In this document: piece after piece, positions 22,752-30,995 of the stretch
How positions within the stretch are numbered: the first letter of the stretch is position 1
Layout of the letters: each line of letters starts with the position of its first letter
Source of the DNA: a virus
IMG/VR virus record: IMGVR_UViG_3300005663_000080
Coordinates: 1 to 45,637 of that record
Length of the DNA stretch: 45,637 nt
Reading direction: 5' to 3' (one strand)
Notes under the pieces: generated by a model
The model's input: only the letters and a program-made list of their open reading frames with translations
What the model was told of the DNA's origin: nothing
Database searches by the model: none
Translations under genes and position numbers: made by a program

Positions 22752-25253
22752 ATGAAGCAAGAAAATATAAAACGCTTTGAGATGTTTATCTCGAAACTTC
22801 AAGGAGTGCAGAAGCAAAATGAATATCGGTGCATGTCCCTTTGTCCGTCGCACGGAGATGCGAATAATTCTCTGTGGACAACGCTCAATGAGAATGGTAA
22901 AATAGGAGTGGCATGTCACGGCGGTTGCAAAGTCATAGAAATAGTATCCGCAATGGGATTTCAAGGTCTAGGAGTTTTATACGGCGCGCCACAAATCGTT
23001 GCGGTGTATGACTTTATAACAGCAGAAGGTGAATTTTTATATCAAGAAGTCAAGTATGATAAAGATTCGTCGCTGAGTCGTTTCGCCGTCCGCAGGTTAA
23101 ACCCAAAGTACAGCAAAACGATAAAAAACGTTGATGGTGAGGGCGTAAGTACTAACGCTCACGTAGACAGCAAAGGTAAAAAAATTGATAAATGGATTTA
23201 TGGCTTGCCAAAAGACAACGCGGGTGGTGCAGGCGGCGCGGGTCAGCGAATATTGTTTAACTTACATGAAGTTATAGTATCAAAAAAAAGCGAGAATGAC
23301 GAAGGCGAAGAGCGCGGCGATTGTAATATTGTATTTATGAACGAGGGCGCTAAAGACGCGGAGACATTACGCAAACTTGGGCTAACGTCCACCGCGGCGC
23401 TAATTAATGACTGGGAAAAAACAGACACCTCGCCGCTCGACGGCAGGAATGTTGTTATTCTCGTTGACTATGACGAAGATAGCACGAATGGGATGAACGC
23501 AGGCGAAATAAAGGCTCTCAAGGCAGCGCATAATAGATATGGTAAGAGTAGTAGTGTTAAATTGCTTCGACTGCCCGGCCTAAAAGAAATTGGCAATCAT
23601 AGCGATGTTACTGACTGGCTGAACGCGGGCATTAATGGTACTGTTCCGGGGAACGCACGAGACAAGCTACTTGAACTCGCGTTGAGCGACGATCTGAAAG
23701 AATGGCAGCCATGTGAGTCGATACGCGAACGGATTGAAAATGGGAAGATGACTGGATTAATATTTGAGAAAGGGTTTCCCGGGCCAATTTGGGAGACTTG
23801 GTATGGTGTCTACCACTCGTTAACAAACGGACTGTTATTATCTTATGACAAAGATTGGTTAAAAGGTTGCATAAAGTCGTTGCTGTATAACGAAACAGAA
23901 CCCGATACACAATTAAAGACAATCCAAAGAATGCTGAAGTACTGTGGCGACGCTAAGTCTAAAGATTCAAACGCTGTTTTCAAAGGAACACCCCGGGACT
24001 TTGAAGAAATACTGCGCGCATGCCAAATAGAAGTTGGAATTGACGCGCACAAGTATGCTACGATGCCAATATTTAGAAGCTCATTTATGCCTGATCATGA
24101 GCGAGAATGGCGTTCAAGCGATATTGTGATAATGAAAAGCAGTAATTTCTATATACCCTCTAAACGTGCATATCCGAGAAACATGCAGTCGTGCATCGCC
24201 CGCCATGCGTTGCCATTTGATTATGACGCGGATGCGAAATGCCCTATGATTGAAGAGTCATTACGAACACAATGGAGCGACGACCAAGAGTCGATAGACT
24301 TGTTTTTGCAGTATATTTTTTATTGTATGATATCGGCACCGGGGAAATACAAGAGCATTCTTAGCATGATAGGCGCGCCAAATACGGGCAAGTCGAAATA
24401 TTTGCAATTAATTGTTGCGTTTATTGGTAATAAAAGTTGCGAAGCGATAAGCCTTAGTAAACTTGGGCTCCAATTTGAATTATTTAGAACAATATTCTCA
24501 AAGGTTTTGATTTGTGACGACGAAAATGTAACAAAAAAAGAAAATTTACTTAGTATACCCGCTGGTCAACCTATTCGAGTCGAACGCAAAGGCGGCGACA
24601 TCGAAACGCGCATAATTCCCGCACAAATTATCATTGCAGGAAACAAGCCTATACGAATGCACTCAAATTCTAGCGGACTATCTGAACGGCTTAAATTTCT
24701 CGTCTTTCGCCATGTGTATAAAAGGGGTGACGATATGGACGAAAATATAATGGATACATGGCGTCATGAATTGCCCGGCTTAATGAATTTAGTTTTAGGC
24801 GCGGGCGAGAAATTAGTTGCTGCACGGGGATTTGTCGAACCTAAATCGTCGATAGACGCGAGAGAGCAGTTTGAAAGTGGCGCGAATCCTGTCTTACGGT
24901 TTATTCGTGAGTACTTCGAGCAGAATGATATTGATTGCTTGGGAAATTTGGGAAGCTCCGAAGTGTGCGTCGTTGCGCCATGGGTCGTGACACTTGAGAA
25001 TATGAAGGTTTATTACGGACTGTATTGTGAAGAGTTTGAAGTGCGAAATAAACTAACTGTTCACCAATTCAATGAGGCAATGGAATCTGTTCCGGGCATT
25101 AGTAGGAAAAGAATCAACGTAAAGAAAACAGACGCTAAGACCAACCAAAAAGAGTGGAAACAAGTTCGATGTTGGATTGGTTTGAGAAGAAATGGAACTG
25201 ATGGAACTCTTGATGATCGCCGTGCGTCGAATGGTGTGGGGAATGATTTTTGA
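22752..25253 (+). CDS. Primase-helicase: CHC2 zinc finger, TOPRIM and D5-type SF3 helicase
   Basis: 833 residues. Makes primers and unwinds DNA at the phage fork. N-terminal zinc finger CPSH ... ACHGGC (Cys31, His34, Cys55, Cys59). TOPRIM domain with FMNEGAKDAE (Glu near 198) and VDYDED (near 239). A D5-type ATPase follows: Walker A GAPNTGKS (541-548), Walker B VLICDDEN, sensor AGNKPIRMHSNSSGLSERL. The C-terminal domain (VRFIREYFE-like start, ending QVRCWIGLR) resembles the winged helix of D5 proteins. Ten iterons lie directly upstream. The chosen ATG has TAGGAG 11 bp in front. Confidence 0.9.
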   Translation: MKQENIKRFEMFISKLQGVQKQNEYRCMSLCPSHGDANNSLWTTLNENGKIGVACHGGCKVIEIVSAMGFQGLGVLYGAPQIVAVYDFITAEGEFLYQEVKYDKDSSLSRFAVRRLNPKYSKTIKNVDGEGVSTNAHVDSKGKKIDKWIYGLPKDNAGGAGGAGQRILFNLHEVIVSKKSENDEGEERGDCNIVFMNEGAKDAETLRKLGLTSTAALINDWEKTDTSPLDGRNVVILVDYDEDSTNGMNAGEIKALKAAHNRYGKSSSVKLLRLPGLKEIGNHSDVTDWLNAGINGTVPGNARDKLLELALSDDLKEWQPCESIRERIENGKMTGLIFEKGFPGPIWETWYGVYHSLTNGLLLSYDKDWLKGCIKSLLYNETEPDTQLKTIQRMLKYCGDAKSKDSNAVFKGTPRDFEEILRACQIEVGIDAHKYATMPIFRSSFMPDHEREWRSSDIVIMKSSNFYIPSKRAYPRNMQSCIARHALPFDYDADAKCPMIEESLRTQWSDDQESIDLFLQYIFYCMISAPGKYKSILSMIGAPNTGKSKYLQLIVAFIGNKSCEAISLSKLGLQFELFRTIFSKVLICDDENVTKKENLLSIPAGQPIRVERKGGDIETRIIPAQIIIAGNKPIRMHSNSSGLSERLKFLVFRHVYKRGDDMDENIMDTWRHELPGLMNLVLGAGEKLVAARGFVEPKSSIDAREQFESGANPVLRFIREYFEQNDIDCLGNLGSSEVCVVAPWVVTLENMKVYYGLYCEEFEVRNKLTVHQFNEAMESVPGISRKRINVKKTDAKTNQKEWKQVRCWIGLRRNGTDGTLDDRRASNGVGNDF

Positions 25254-25269
25254 AATTGATTGGAATATA

Positions 25270-25647
25270 ATGGATAGAAAGAGAAAGAGAAAGAGAAAGA
25301 GAAAGAGAAAGAGAAAGAGAATAAGGTGGGACTTAAAACCTGCAAGCACAAAATCGTTTATTTACGACTTTGTAAATCGTAAAGTCAACATAAATGATAA
25401 TAAAGATGTAATTAAATGGGCAACGCCCGTAAAAGACATGCGAGACGCCTATAAAGCATATTTCAAAAATTTTAGCGTGTTGTGCCCAGATATTAGATTT
25501 GTAAGAATCGCAGGATTTAATGCATTACTAAAAGAGCTAGGAATTAAACAATCAACAAAATATCTTACGATTTTTAACAAAGAGTTCAAAAAATATTCAA
25601 CTAAACAATACCGTTGTTGGATTGGGTGCAGACTTGTGAAAACATAA
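25270..25647 (+). CDS. Stand-alone copy of the D5 helicase C-terminal domain with an Arg-Lys repeat
   Basis: 125 residues. After a start of Asp plus seven Arg-Lys pairs, the chain ASTKSFIYDFVNRKV ... WATPVKDMRDAYKAYFKNF ... FNALLKELGI ... KQYRCWIGCR follows the same layout as the last 130 residues of the primase-helicase, including the final RCWIG motif. It is therefore probably a duplicated C-terminal domain, perhaps with DNA-binding strengthened by the basic arm. ATG 25270 has a weak ribosome site; 25192, inside the helicase gene, is an alternative. Confidence 0.65.
   Translation: MDRKRKRKRKRKRKRKRIRWDLKPASTKSFIYDFVNRKVNINDNKDVIKWATPVKDMRDAYKAYFKNFSVLCPDIRFVRIAGFNALLKELGIKQSTKYLTIFNKEFKKYSTKQYRCWIGCRLVKT
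25276..25320 (+). repeat. AGAAAG hexanucleotide microsatellite
   Basis: Seven AGAAAG units plus AGA encode alternating Arg-Lys at the N-terminus of the gene at 25270. The unit is a multiple of three, so copy-number change alters the length of the basic arm without breaking the frame. Confidence 0.9.
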
Positions 25648-25690
25648 ATCTTATTCGCGAGACTTGTGAAAACATAAATCTTATTCGCGA
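25631..25690 (+). repeat. Two perfect copies of a 30-bp tandem repeat
   Basis: The unit starts GACTTGTGAAAACATAAATC and ends TTCGCGA. It spans the last codons and stop of the gene at 25270, so the duplication left the protein end unchanged. Confidence 0.95.
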
Positions 25691-25775
25691 GACGCTGTGT
25701 TTTGGGACGTTTTAGTAGCAGCCAAAATTGCCCTATTTGTAATGGAAACGTTCGTTGTGCGTTGTTCTACGTGGG

Positions 25776-26155
25776 TTTATGACAAAATATGCCGATTTAT
25801 GACAAGTAGTATGACGGCTTTATGACAGTTCTATAACAATAGTAATTTAACGTAACCAGTTATTAGTAATATACTTATGATTGCTGAGAATTGATTTATG
25901 ACATTTATGACAACTTCTGCTCAGCACTGCCCTTACGCGAGGGTATATTTGTGTGTCTGTATAGTTATAGAATGTTGCTGGTATTAGCCTTGTGCATGCG
26001 CGTGTAGCCGTAGATATATTGTCATAAATGTCATAAACGTCTAATAGTTGATCATAAGTGATTATAGTATATAGAGTTATATCAATTTTATTTTGTTCCA
26101 AAGCAGTCATAAGTTTGTCATACGTAGGTCATAAACCAAGTATTTTTGTCATAAA
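25776..26155. repeat. Mirror-symmetric array of TTTATGACA motifs, candidate origin or partition site
   Basis: The left arm has TTTATGACA at 25776, 25796, 25819 and a double copy at 25895-25912. The right arm has TGTCATAAA, its complement, as a double copy at 26020-26037, then AGTCATAAG (26105), TGTCATACG (26116), GGTCATAAA (26127) and TGTCATAAA (26147). Positions mirror about 25966 almost to the base, and both 143-bp arms still show similarity between motifs. The 107-bp centre has no copy. There is no gene here. It looks like an inverted duplication of an iteron cluster downstream of the primase-helicase. Confidence 0.85.
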
Positions 26156-26323
26156 TATATAATAGTTTGACGTAGTAACCACGCGAATAAGAATTACAGT
26201 TAAATACTGTTTTGAAATAAATTTTCAAACTTTGCAACGAAATCCGCGTGCGCGTGCGAAAATTCAAACATTGCTCGTAATAAGTTGTAAATAAACTGAA
26301 TTAAACAAAGCTGGAGACGAACA

Positions 26324-26452
26324 ATGAAAAACTTTGAAGACAAATTTAAGCGATTCAATTGTAAGCTTAAAGTTGATGCGTTAAAATTTGCAGAGAATCA
26401 ATTCGTGAAAAATCCGCATTTGAAGCAGAAGAATCAACTAACAAGGAACTAA
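26324..26452 (+). CDS. Small basic helical protein
   Basis: 42 residues starting MKNFEDKFKRFNCKLK behind TGGAGACGAACA, an excellent start context. Lys-rich and helical. It is the first gene after the iteron array. Function unknown. Confidence 0.5.
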   Translation: MKNFEDKFKRFNCKLKVDALKFAENQFVKNPHLKQKNQLTRN

Positions 26453-26469
26453 GAGAATAAGGAACCAGA

Positions 26470-26868
26470 ATGATAACACTAAAACAATTACCAACAAGCG
26501 TAAAACTTTTCGTCGAACGTTGCGACGCATTCATCGTCGGCAGCGCAGCGAACCCACACGCAACACTTAACGACAACGTACCGTTCGCAAGTAATATTAG
26601 AGACATCGACGTAGTAATACCGTTCAATAAGTGGGACGTTGCGTGCATTATTATTCAAAATGCAATCGAGGAGTGTGTAACAAGCGTATCTTTGAACACG
26701 TATGGTGGAATGAAGTTTATGGACGACACAAGTGATAGCTTGATAACAATAGACGTATGGCCCAGCGACTTAAACAAGTATCTACTCTCGTCGCTCGTCG
26801 AATACGTTTGGAATCCAAAATTTAATTTGCGTTACGTGAAGTGTGTTAATATAGGAGACAAGCAATGA
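26470..26868 (+). CDS. Possible nucleotidyltransferase-fold protein
   Basis: 132 residues. FIVGSAANPHAT and NIRDIDVVIPFNKWD resemble the G-S and DxD elements of minimal nucleotidyltransferases, where two Asp bind metal and NTP. A third acidic strand could be ITIDVWPSD. The match is by pattern only and the loop between G-S and DxD is atypical. Start behind AAGGAACCAGA. The stop overlaps the next start. Confidence 0.45.
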   Translation: MITLKQLPTSVKLFVERCDAFIVGSAANPHATLNDNVPFASNIRDIDVVIPFNKWDVACIIIQNAIEECVTSVSLNTYGGMKFMDDTSDSLITIDVWPSDLNKYLLSSLVEYVWNPKFNLRYVKCVNIGDKQ

Positions 26869-26939
26869 TGCTATTTATAGCGGGGTACGCTGTTGGTATG
26901 CTTGTAGGCATAGTTATGTCAGTTATTGTATTACGCTAA
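26865..26939 (+). CDS. Single-helix membrane peptide
   Basis: 24 residues, nearly all hydrophobic with Gly and Met (LFIAGYAVGMLVGIVMSVIV), behind AGGAGACAAGCA and overlapping the previous stop. Good start context makes a real small membrane peptide likely. Confidence 0.45.
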   Translation: MMLFIAGYAVGMLVGIVMSVIVLR

Positions 26940-26954
26940 TACAGGAGAATCAAA

Positions 26955-27147
26955 ATGAAAACATTTGAAAATACATCAACAAGGAACAAGAGCATCATTT
27001 TCATATAGCCAAGAAGTAGCAGCAGAGGCAGCGTATCGTTTTGCACTTCAAACAATTAGAAATGAAATCAAACGACTGCACGCAACACGGCGGCGCATAA
27101 GTATTCATGAACTTGCTGAGTTCATCGACAAGGAGTTGAACGAATGA
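26955..27147 (+). CDS. Small helical protein with a start in another frame (+1 break)
   Basis: The well-placed ATG at 26955 (CAGGAGAATCAAA upstream) gives only 17 codons. The protein-like frame, ASFSYSQEVAAEAAYRF to KRLHATRRRISIHELAEFI, is offset by +1 and has only a TTG (26965) near the ribosome site. Removing one A from AAAA at 26958 joins them. A 1-bp insertion, a +1 shift or the TTG start are alternatives. No family recognised. Confidence 0.45.
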
Positions 27148-27335
27148 ATCAAGAAACGAAGTCGCGCATAGTATTGTATTGTTTTAATTGTGAGGCTACA
27201 TTTGTGCGTGAAATCTTTGAATCAGGTATTATGCCGTGTGACTGCGGGACGTTTGACTGTGAGCCAGCAGCTTTTCAGGTGGACAAGCTATCAGTACGTG
27301 TATTTATGCGTAATAATCCAAATGTGAGATTATAA
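27144..27335 (+). CDS. Small zinc-binding protein
   Basis: 63 residues. CFNCEATF and MPCDCGTFDC supply four or more Cys for a zinc site at either end of a short beta hairpin. ATGA overlap with the previous gene. Function unknown. Confidence 0.55.
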   Translation: MNQETKSRIVLYCFNCEATFVREIFESGIMPCDCGTFDCEPAAFQVDKLSVRVFMRNNPNVRL

Positions 27336-27355
27336 TTGTTATTGGAGTTGAGCGA

Positions 27356-27478
27356 ATGAAATTCATAACAGGTTTTCTAACAGGCGCAGTCGTCGCAACG
27401 TCGTTCATCGTCGGGCCGTACAACGTAGCGTCGAGCGTCGCGGCGTTTATTGACTTTGTTCGTGGACTGGCCAGCTAA
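27356..27478 (+). CDS. Small membrane protein
   Basis: 40 residues behind TTGGAGTTGAGCGA. The segment FITGFLTGAVVATSFIVG looks like a membrane helix or cleavable export signal, followed by Ala/Val-rich sequence. A holin-like or export role cannot be decided. It ends a run of small genes before a non-coding gap. Confidence 0.5.
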   Translation: MKFITGFLTGAVVATSFIVGPYNVASSVAAFIDFVRGLAS

Positions 27479-27769
27479 ACGCCCAGAATCGCCTGTGGGC
27501 GTCGATCAGACCAGAAACGTATAATCACGCGAGTCAGCCGCCTTCGACGCGCCACGAGCAGTACCGTGCGTTCTGGGCCGGTTTGACGCTGCTCGCCGTG
27601 CGTATCTGGTCAATCTGCCGCGTTTCCAACCGTCAAACGATTCTCAACGTCCCGATATTGTATATTATGTTTCATTCGGCTTTGTATAAATTGTGCAGTA
27701 TTATGCGTTATTAGACTGAAAACGCAGGTTTTGAGTAAAACTGGCTGAAAAGTGATAACAAAACAGGTA

Positions 27770-27815
27770 TTTGCTTGACAATGAGCGACGAACGACAGGT
27801 GTGTTGTCAAGCAAA
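27770..27815. repeat. 12-bp inverted repeat, possible operator
   Basis: TTTGCTTGACAA (27770-27781) and TTGTCAAGCAAA (27804-27815) are exact complements separated by 22 bp. TTGACA inside each arm resembles a -35 box on one strand. It lies upstream of the terminator and promoter that precede the packaging genes, so a transcription switch site is plausible. Confidence 0.5.
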
Positions 27816-27839
27816 ATTATCTGCGTTTAATGTACCAAT

Positions 27840-27861
27840 AATAGCGATTTGGCTATTTTTT
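27840..27861 (+). terminator. Weak intrinsic terminator
   Basis: AATAGC and GCTATT form a 6-bp stem around GATTTG, with the stem running into a TTTTTT tract. It would end the early transcript before the packaging operon. Confidence 0.45.
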
Positions 27862-27869
27862 GAAAATAG

Positions 27870-27897
27870 TTGTTTACTTTAGTTAAAAGTTTATGCT
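27870..27897 (+). promoter_or_regulatory. Sigma-70-like promoter for the packaging genes
   Basis: TTGTTT (27870-27875) and TATGCT (27892-27897) with a 16-bp spacer, 25 bp before the ATG at 27923. The boxes depart modestly from consensus, which suits a regulated late promoter. Confidence 0.45.
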
Positions 27898-27922
27898 TTA
27901 CTAATAGTATAGGAAGAGCGAT

Positions 27923-28318
27923 ATGAGAACGGGCAGAAAACCGGGATGCAGAGTGACGGACGTAGACGCAAATGACTACAGCAGCAGCGTAATCTCGGAG
28001 TATTATCTTTCGCCGGGAAGCCCAGAGAAACTTAGTAGTTGGCTGAAACAGTGGCTCAAGACGAACGACGTGATTTTGCGAAAACGTAATCGACTCGATA
28101 AGTCTTGTGACCGTCTTCGAGCAGCAATCGACGCTCGTCGAGATATGCGCGACGTTGACAAGCAAGAGAAACTTGATCGACGCGACACAGTGATAGAGGC
28201 CGGTGATTGTTCAGCAAATTACACTGGAACGTCAAAAGACATGTGTAGGGGGGTGGGAATTAGCGGAGAATGTTTTCATTGCTCCGGACAAATTGTTAGA
28301 ATTGAAACAATAAGCTAA
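27923..28318 (+). CDS. Hypothetical protein with cysteine-containing C-terminus
   Basis: 131 residues behind AGGAAGAGCGAT. A short N-terminal segment (MRTGRKPGC) resembles start regions of phage small terminases, but the middle is a very basic helix (RKRNRLDKSCDRLRAAIDARRD) and the end has CRGVGISGECFHCSG, a probable metal site. It is the first gene behind the promoter before the terminase. Function unknown. Confidence 0.6.
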   Translation: MRTGRKPGCRVTDVDANDYSSSVISEYYLSPGSPEKLSSWLKQWLKTNDVILRKRNRLDKSCDRLRAAIDARRDMRDVDKQEKLDRRDTVIEAGDCSANYTGTSKDMCRGVGISGECFHCSGQIVRIETIS

Positions 28319-28365
28319 TTAGTACCAACGAGCGTAAACAAGACGAACAACAAAGACGAACAACA

Positions 28366-28899
28366 ATGTCAGACTTTCAACGAGAATATAGACAAGACAA
28401 TGATTTGATTGACCAAGTTTGCGATTGGATTGCGCAGAAATGGTCGTTAAGTATGATTAAGTTTAAGTTACGTGAGACACTCGACAAAGAAATTAAAGAT
28501 ACGACAGTTAAGTACTTAATCAAAATCGCCAAAAATCGTATCGTCAAAAGATATCATATTCCCATTGAAGAATTCAAAGGCGAACATATTGCGTGGCTCG
28601 AAGCGGTTATGCGAGGCAGATCATATTCCAAAGAAGGTCTTCCAGCTAAAATGTGTGACAGACTTCGAGCAGCGGAAAATCTTTGTGCACTTCTTAACTT
28701 AGAAAACGTAACGAACGATGATCCAGCAGAACAAGCCAAGAAAATTCATGCGTTCCTACGCGCCGCCGAGGCAACGGTTGGCCAGGAAAATAAAAACGAT
28801 GGGCAAGGCGATGAGCAAGAACGAGAGTCGGGACAAGAACCTGGAGACAACCAAGGGAAAGACGATCAACATGCAAGGCACGGCGAAGATGGGAGTTAG
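28366..28899 (+). CDS. Possible small terminase subunit
   Basis: 177 residues. The N-terminal DLIDQVCDWIAQKWSLSMI through KDTTVKYLIKIAKNRIVKR is a helical, helix-turn-helix-like DNA-binding region, the middle is helical (PAKMCDRLRAAENLCALL) and the tail is acidic and Gly/Gln-rich. This order, plus position just upstream of the large terminase, fits a small terminase that recognises the packaging site. No sequence family is recognised, so the call is by context. Confidence 0.5.
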   Translation: MSDFQREYRQDNDLIDQVCDWIAQKWSLSMIKFKLRETLDKEIKDTTVKYLIKIAKNRIVKRYHIPIEEFKGEHIAWLEAVMRGRSYSKEGLPAKMCDRLRAAENLCALLNLENVTNDDPAEQAKKIHAFLRAAEATVGQENKNDGQGDEQERESGQEPGDNQGKDDQHARHGEDGS

Positions 28900-29185
28900 T
28901 GTGTCTCAGTATGGTCGAGACTTCGCGGAACAGCAGTGCATTAAAGTTATTAACACAGGGGATGACAACCAAGTAAAATCGCATTTGTCGCTGGACACAG
29001 AATCCGTTTGCTGGAAGCCTATGTTGAAAGACGCTTGTCGCATCCAACCTCTACCCGACGACATGCGGCGTGATACTCTCAAGCCAGAATACCAAACACG
29101 AACAGCAAGAGTAGTTGCAGCAATACGTCATACGGCGAACAACGCTTGGACTTGCTTAGTAAACATTTGGCGCTGGAACGGATAA
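28889..29185 (+). CDS. Hypothetical protein upstream of terminase
   Basis: 98 residues from ATG 28889 (an in-frame ATG at 28871 is possible). Contains YGRDFAEQQCIKVINTGDD and a Trp-rich C-terminus (NAWTCLVNIWRWNG). It overlaps the previous gene by 11 bp and ends 3 bp before the terminase, so it belongs to the packaging operon. Function unknown. Confidence 0.55.
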   Translation: MGVSVSQYGRDFAEQQCIKVINTGDDNQVKSHLSLDTESVCWKPMLKDACRIQPLPDDMRRDTLKPEYQTRTARVVAAIRHTANNAWTCLVNIWRWNG

Positions 29186-29188
29186 GTA

Positions 29189-30550
29189 ATGCTAAACAGC
29201 ATACAAACATTAACACCACGATGGACAAAGCTTCATTATCATCCAGAACAGCATCGCTATTTTACAAGTAAAAAGAGATTCAACATTGCGCATGCTGGAC
29301 GACGAAGCGGCAAGACAGAAATAGCCAAGCGCCGTCAGATTTTGCGGGCAATGCGTTTCGACAAGCCGCAAGGTCGGTTTGTGTTCGCTGCGCCGACTCA
29401 TCGCCAAGCAATAAAAATCTACTGGGATGATCTCGTTGCGATGGTCCCCCGTTGGGCGTTGTATAATGACCGTAAAAGTATTAGTCTATCATATCGTACT
29501 ATAAAACTATGGAATGGTGCTGTACTTGAAGTATGTGGACTTGATGTTCCTGAACGCATAGAAGGTCCACCACTTGACGGATTTGTTGGTGACGAGTTTG
29601 GAAACATGAAGTCAACAATCTGGGAGTTGAATATTCGTCCTGCGTTGTCAACAATTGGCAGACCGGGCGAAGCGATCCTTTTAGGTGTGCCAGAAGGAAG
29701 AAATCATTATTTTGATTTAACAGAGAATGCTAAAGACGACGATGAGTGGGACATTTTTACTTGGCCGTTAAGCGAGATAAATCCTGACGAAGCAGAGAAA
29801 GCAAGAAGCAGCGTCGCAAGTCTCGCGTATTCCCAAGAGTACGACGGCGAGTTTGTGTCGTTCGAGGGTAAATGTTATTACGCATTTGATTCTGAATTAA
29901 ACGTAGCGCCAGACGGCGAACGAATCTTGTATGATCCGGAGTACGACTTATGCTTTTCATGGGACTTTAACAGAACGCCTGGTAATTGTGTTATTTCACA
30001 GGAGCAACCCGCGTCGAAGTTTCCTTGGTTAATTAAACGCAATCAAGGAAAAGACAGAGGACTTGTTACGTGTTGTATTGATGAAGTATTTTTGCGGCAA
30101 GCAAGTAATACTGAGAAGATTTGTGATATTTTAGTCGAACGATGGGCGCATATTCACAAAGGAACGTTAAAGCTTTATGGTGACGCAACGGGCGGTGCGA
30201 AAAAAACATCAAGCGTTGCAGGATCAGATTGGGATATTATAGACGCGAAGCTCAGTGGGCCATTTAATACAGACGAGTGCGTTCCGAAGTCTAATCCGCC
30301 TGTTCGTGTTAGAATTAATACAGTCAACGCGAGACTGGTTTCTACCGATGGACAAATTGGGACAATCGTTGATAAGAAGTGCAAGTTTCTAATACGTGAC
30401 TTCGAATCTGTGTCGTGTGACAATGAAGGCGCGATACTCAAAGCGGACGCCAAGTCACTCTTGACTCATATCAGTGATGGATTTGGATATTTTGTATGTC
30501 AAGAGTATCCGCTGGGCGGCGGAGAAGCGTGGAGTAATCGAGGATTTTAA
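29189..30550 (+). CDS. Terminase large subunit
   Basis: 453 residues. The DNA-packaging motor: ATPase plus headful or end-cutting nuclease. Walker A AGRRSGKT (36-43), Walker B VGDE (133-136) in DGFVGDEFG, a coupling-type LGVPEGRNH strand, and RNase-H-fold nuclease acids in FSWDFNRTPG (Asp259), LYGDATGG (Asp332) and HISDGFGYF (Asp430). The length is typical. It sits 3 bp after a small gene and is followed by small basic and zinc proteins instead of the portal, which lies 13 kb downstream. Confidence 0.93.
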   Translation: MLNSIQTLTPRWTKLHYHPEQHRYFTSKKRFNIAHAGRRSGKTEIAKRRQILRAMRFDKPQGRFVFAAPTHRQAIKIYWDDLVAMVPRWALYNDRKSISLSYRTIKLWNGAVLEVCGLDVPERIEGPPLDGFVGDEFGNMKSTIWELNIRPALSTIGRPGEAILLGVPEGRNHYFDLTENAKDDDEWDIFTWPLSEINPDEAEKARSSVASLAYSQEYDGEFVSFEGKCYYAFDSELNVAPDGERILYDPEYDLCFSWDFNRTPGNCVISQEQPASKFPWLIKRNQGKDRGLVTCCIDEVFLRQASNTEKICDILVERWAHIHKGTLKLYGDATGGAKKTSSVAGSDWDIIDAKLSGPFNTDECVPKSNPPVRVRINTVNARLVSTDGQIGTIVDKKCKFLIRDFESVSCDNEGAILKADAKSLLTHISDGFGYFVCQEYPLGGGEAWSNRGF

Positions 30551-30551
30551 C

Positions 30552-30674
30552 GTGAGCGACAAAAAGAAACAATCAGCTAGTGAGCGCCGTGCAAAGAAGG
30601 CACGGTGGATTACCAGAAATGTAAAAGAATCAACATCTGGAACGTTGAGAAAAGTACGGAGCGGCGAGAATTAA
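30552..30674 (+). CDS. Tiny basic protein
   Basis: 40 residues from GTG 30552, two bases after the terminase stop. Lys/Arg/Ser-rich (SDKKKQSASERRAKKARW) with no motif. Position and composition suggest a nucleic-acid-binding accessory of the packaging genes, which is inference. Confidence 0.4.
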   Translation: MSDKKKQSASERRAKKARWITRNVKESTSGTLRKVRSGEN

Positions 30675-30675
30675 A

Positions 30676-30993
30676 ATGAAAGCTAAACAATCTAAACAAT
30701 TAACACCTGAAGAATTGCAAAAGCAACTCAAAGATGTAATGGATAAATTAAATCTGGGCAGAAAGTTTCCAGCGCCGCGTCCGGCTATTCAACCGTTTGA
30801 CACGCACCCAGACAAACAAGCGCAGCCACACGTCTGTCCAAACTGCGGACATTGCCCAACGTGCGGCAGACGTGACATAATGCCAAGACGCCCATTGCCG
30901 TGGGAGTATCGTCCTGATCCATACTTTGAAAGATACACATCAGCACCATTTTATAAATGGCAACGGCCAGACATAGTTATGTGCGTAGGTTAA
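30676..30993 (+). CDS. Hypothetical protein with double zinc knuckle
   Basis: 105 residues. A helical N-terminus (LTPEELQKQLKDVMDKL) and a Pro-rich linker lead to CPNCGHCPTCGRRD, two adjacent CxxC units, and a Tyr/Pro/Arg-rich C-terminus. Start one base after the previous stop. No family recognised. Confidence 0.6.
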   Translation: MKAKQSKQLTPEELQKQLKDVMDKLNLGRKFPAPRPAIQPFDTHPDKQAQPHVCPNCGHCPTCGRRDIMPRRPLPWEYRPDPYFERYTSAPFYKWQRPDIVMCVG

Positions 30994-30995
30994 TC

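Larger units (their letters stand above)
27479..27922 (+). other. Non-coding gap separating early and packaging genes
   Basis: No supported gene. The first 200 bases are richer in GC than the surroundings, and the -1 frame relative to the gene ending at 27478 stays open for about 80 codons (NAQNRLWASIRPETYN), possibly a remnant. The second half holds a 12-bp inverted repeat, a terminator-like hairpin and a promoter, listed separately. Confidence 0.45.

Noticed and set aside
25895-26037. Inverted repeat taken as insertion-sequence ends
   Set aside because: The 107-bp centre has no transposase frame and the arms are made of repeated short motifs, which fits binding-site arrays instead.
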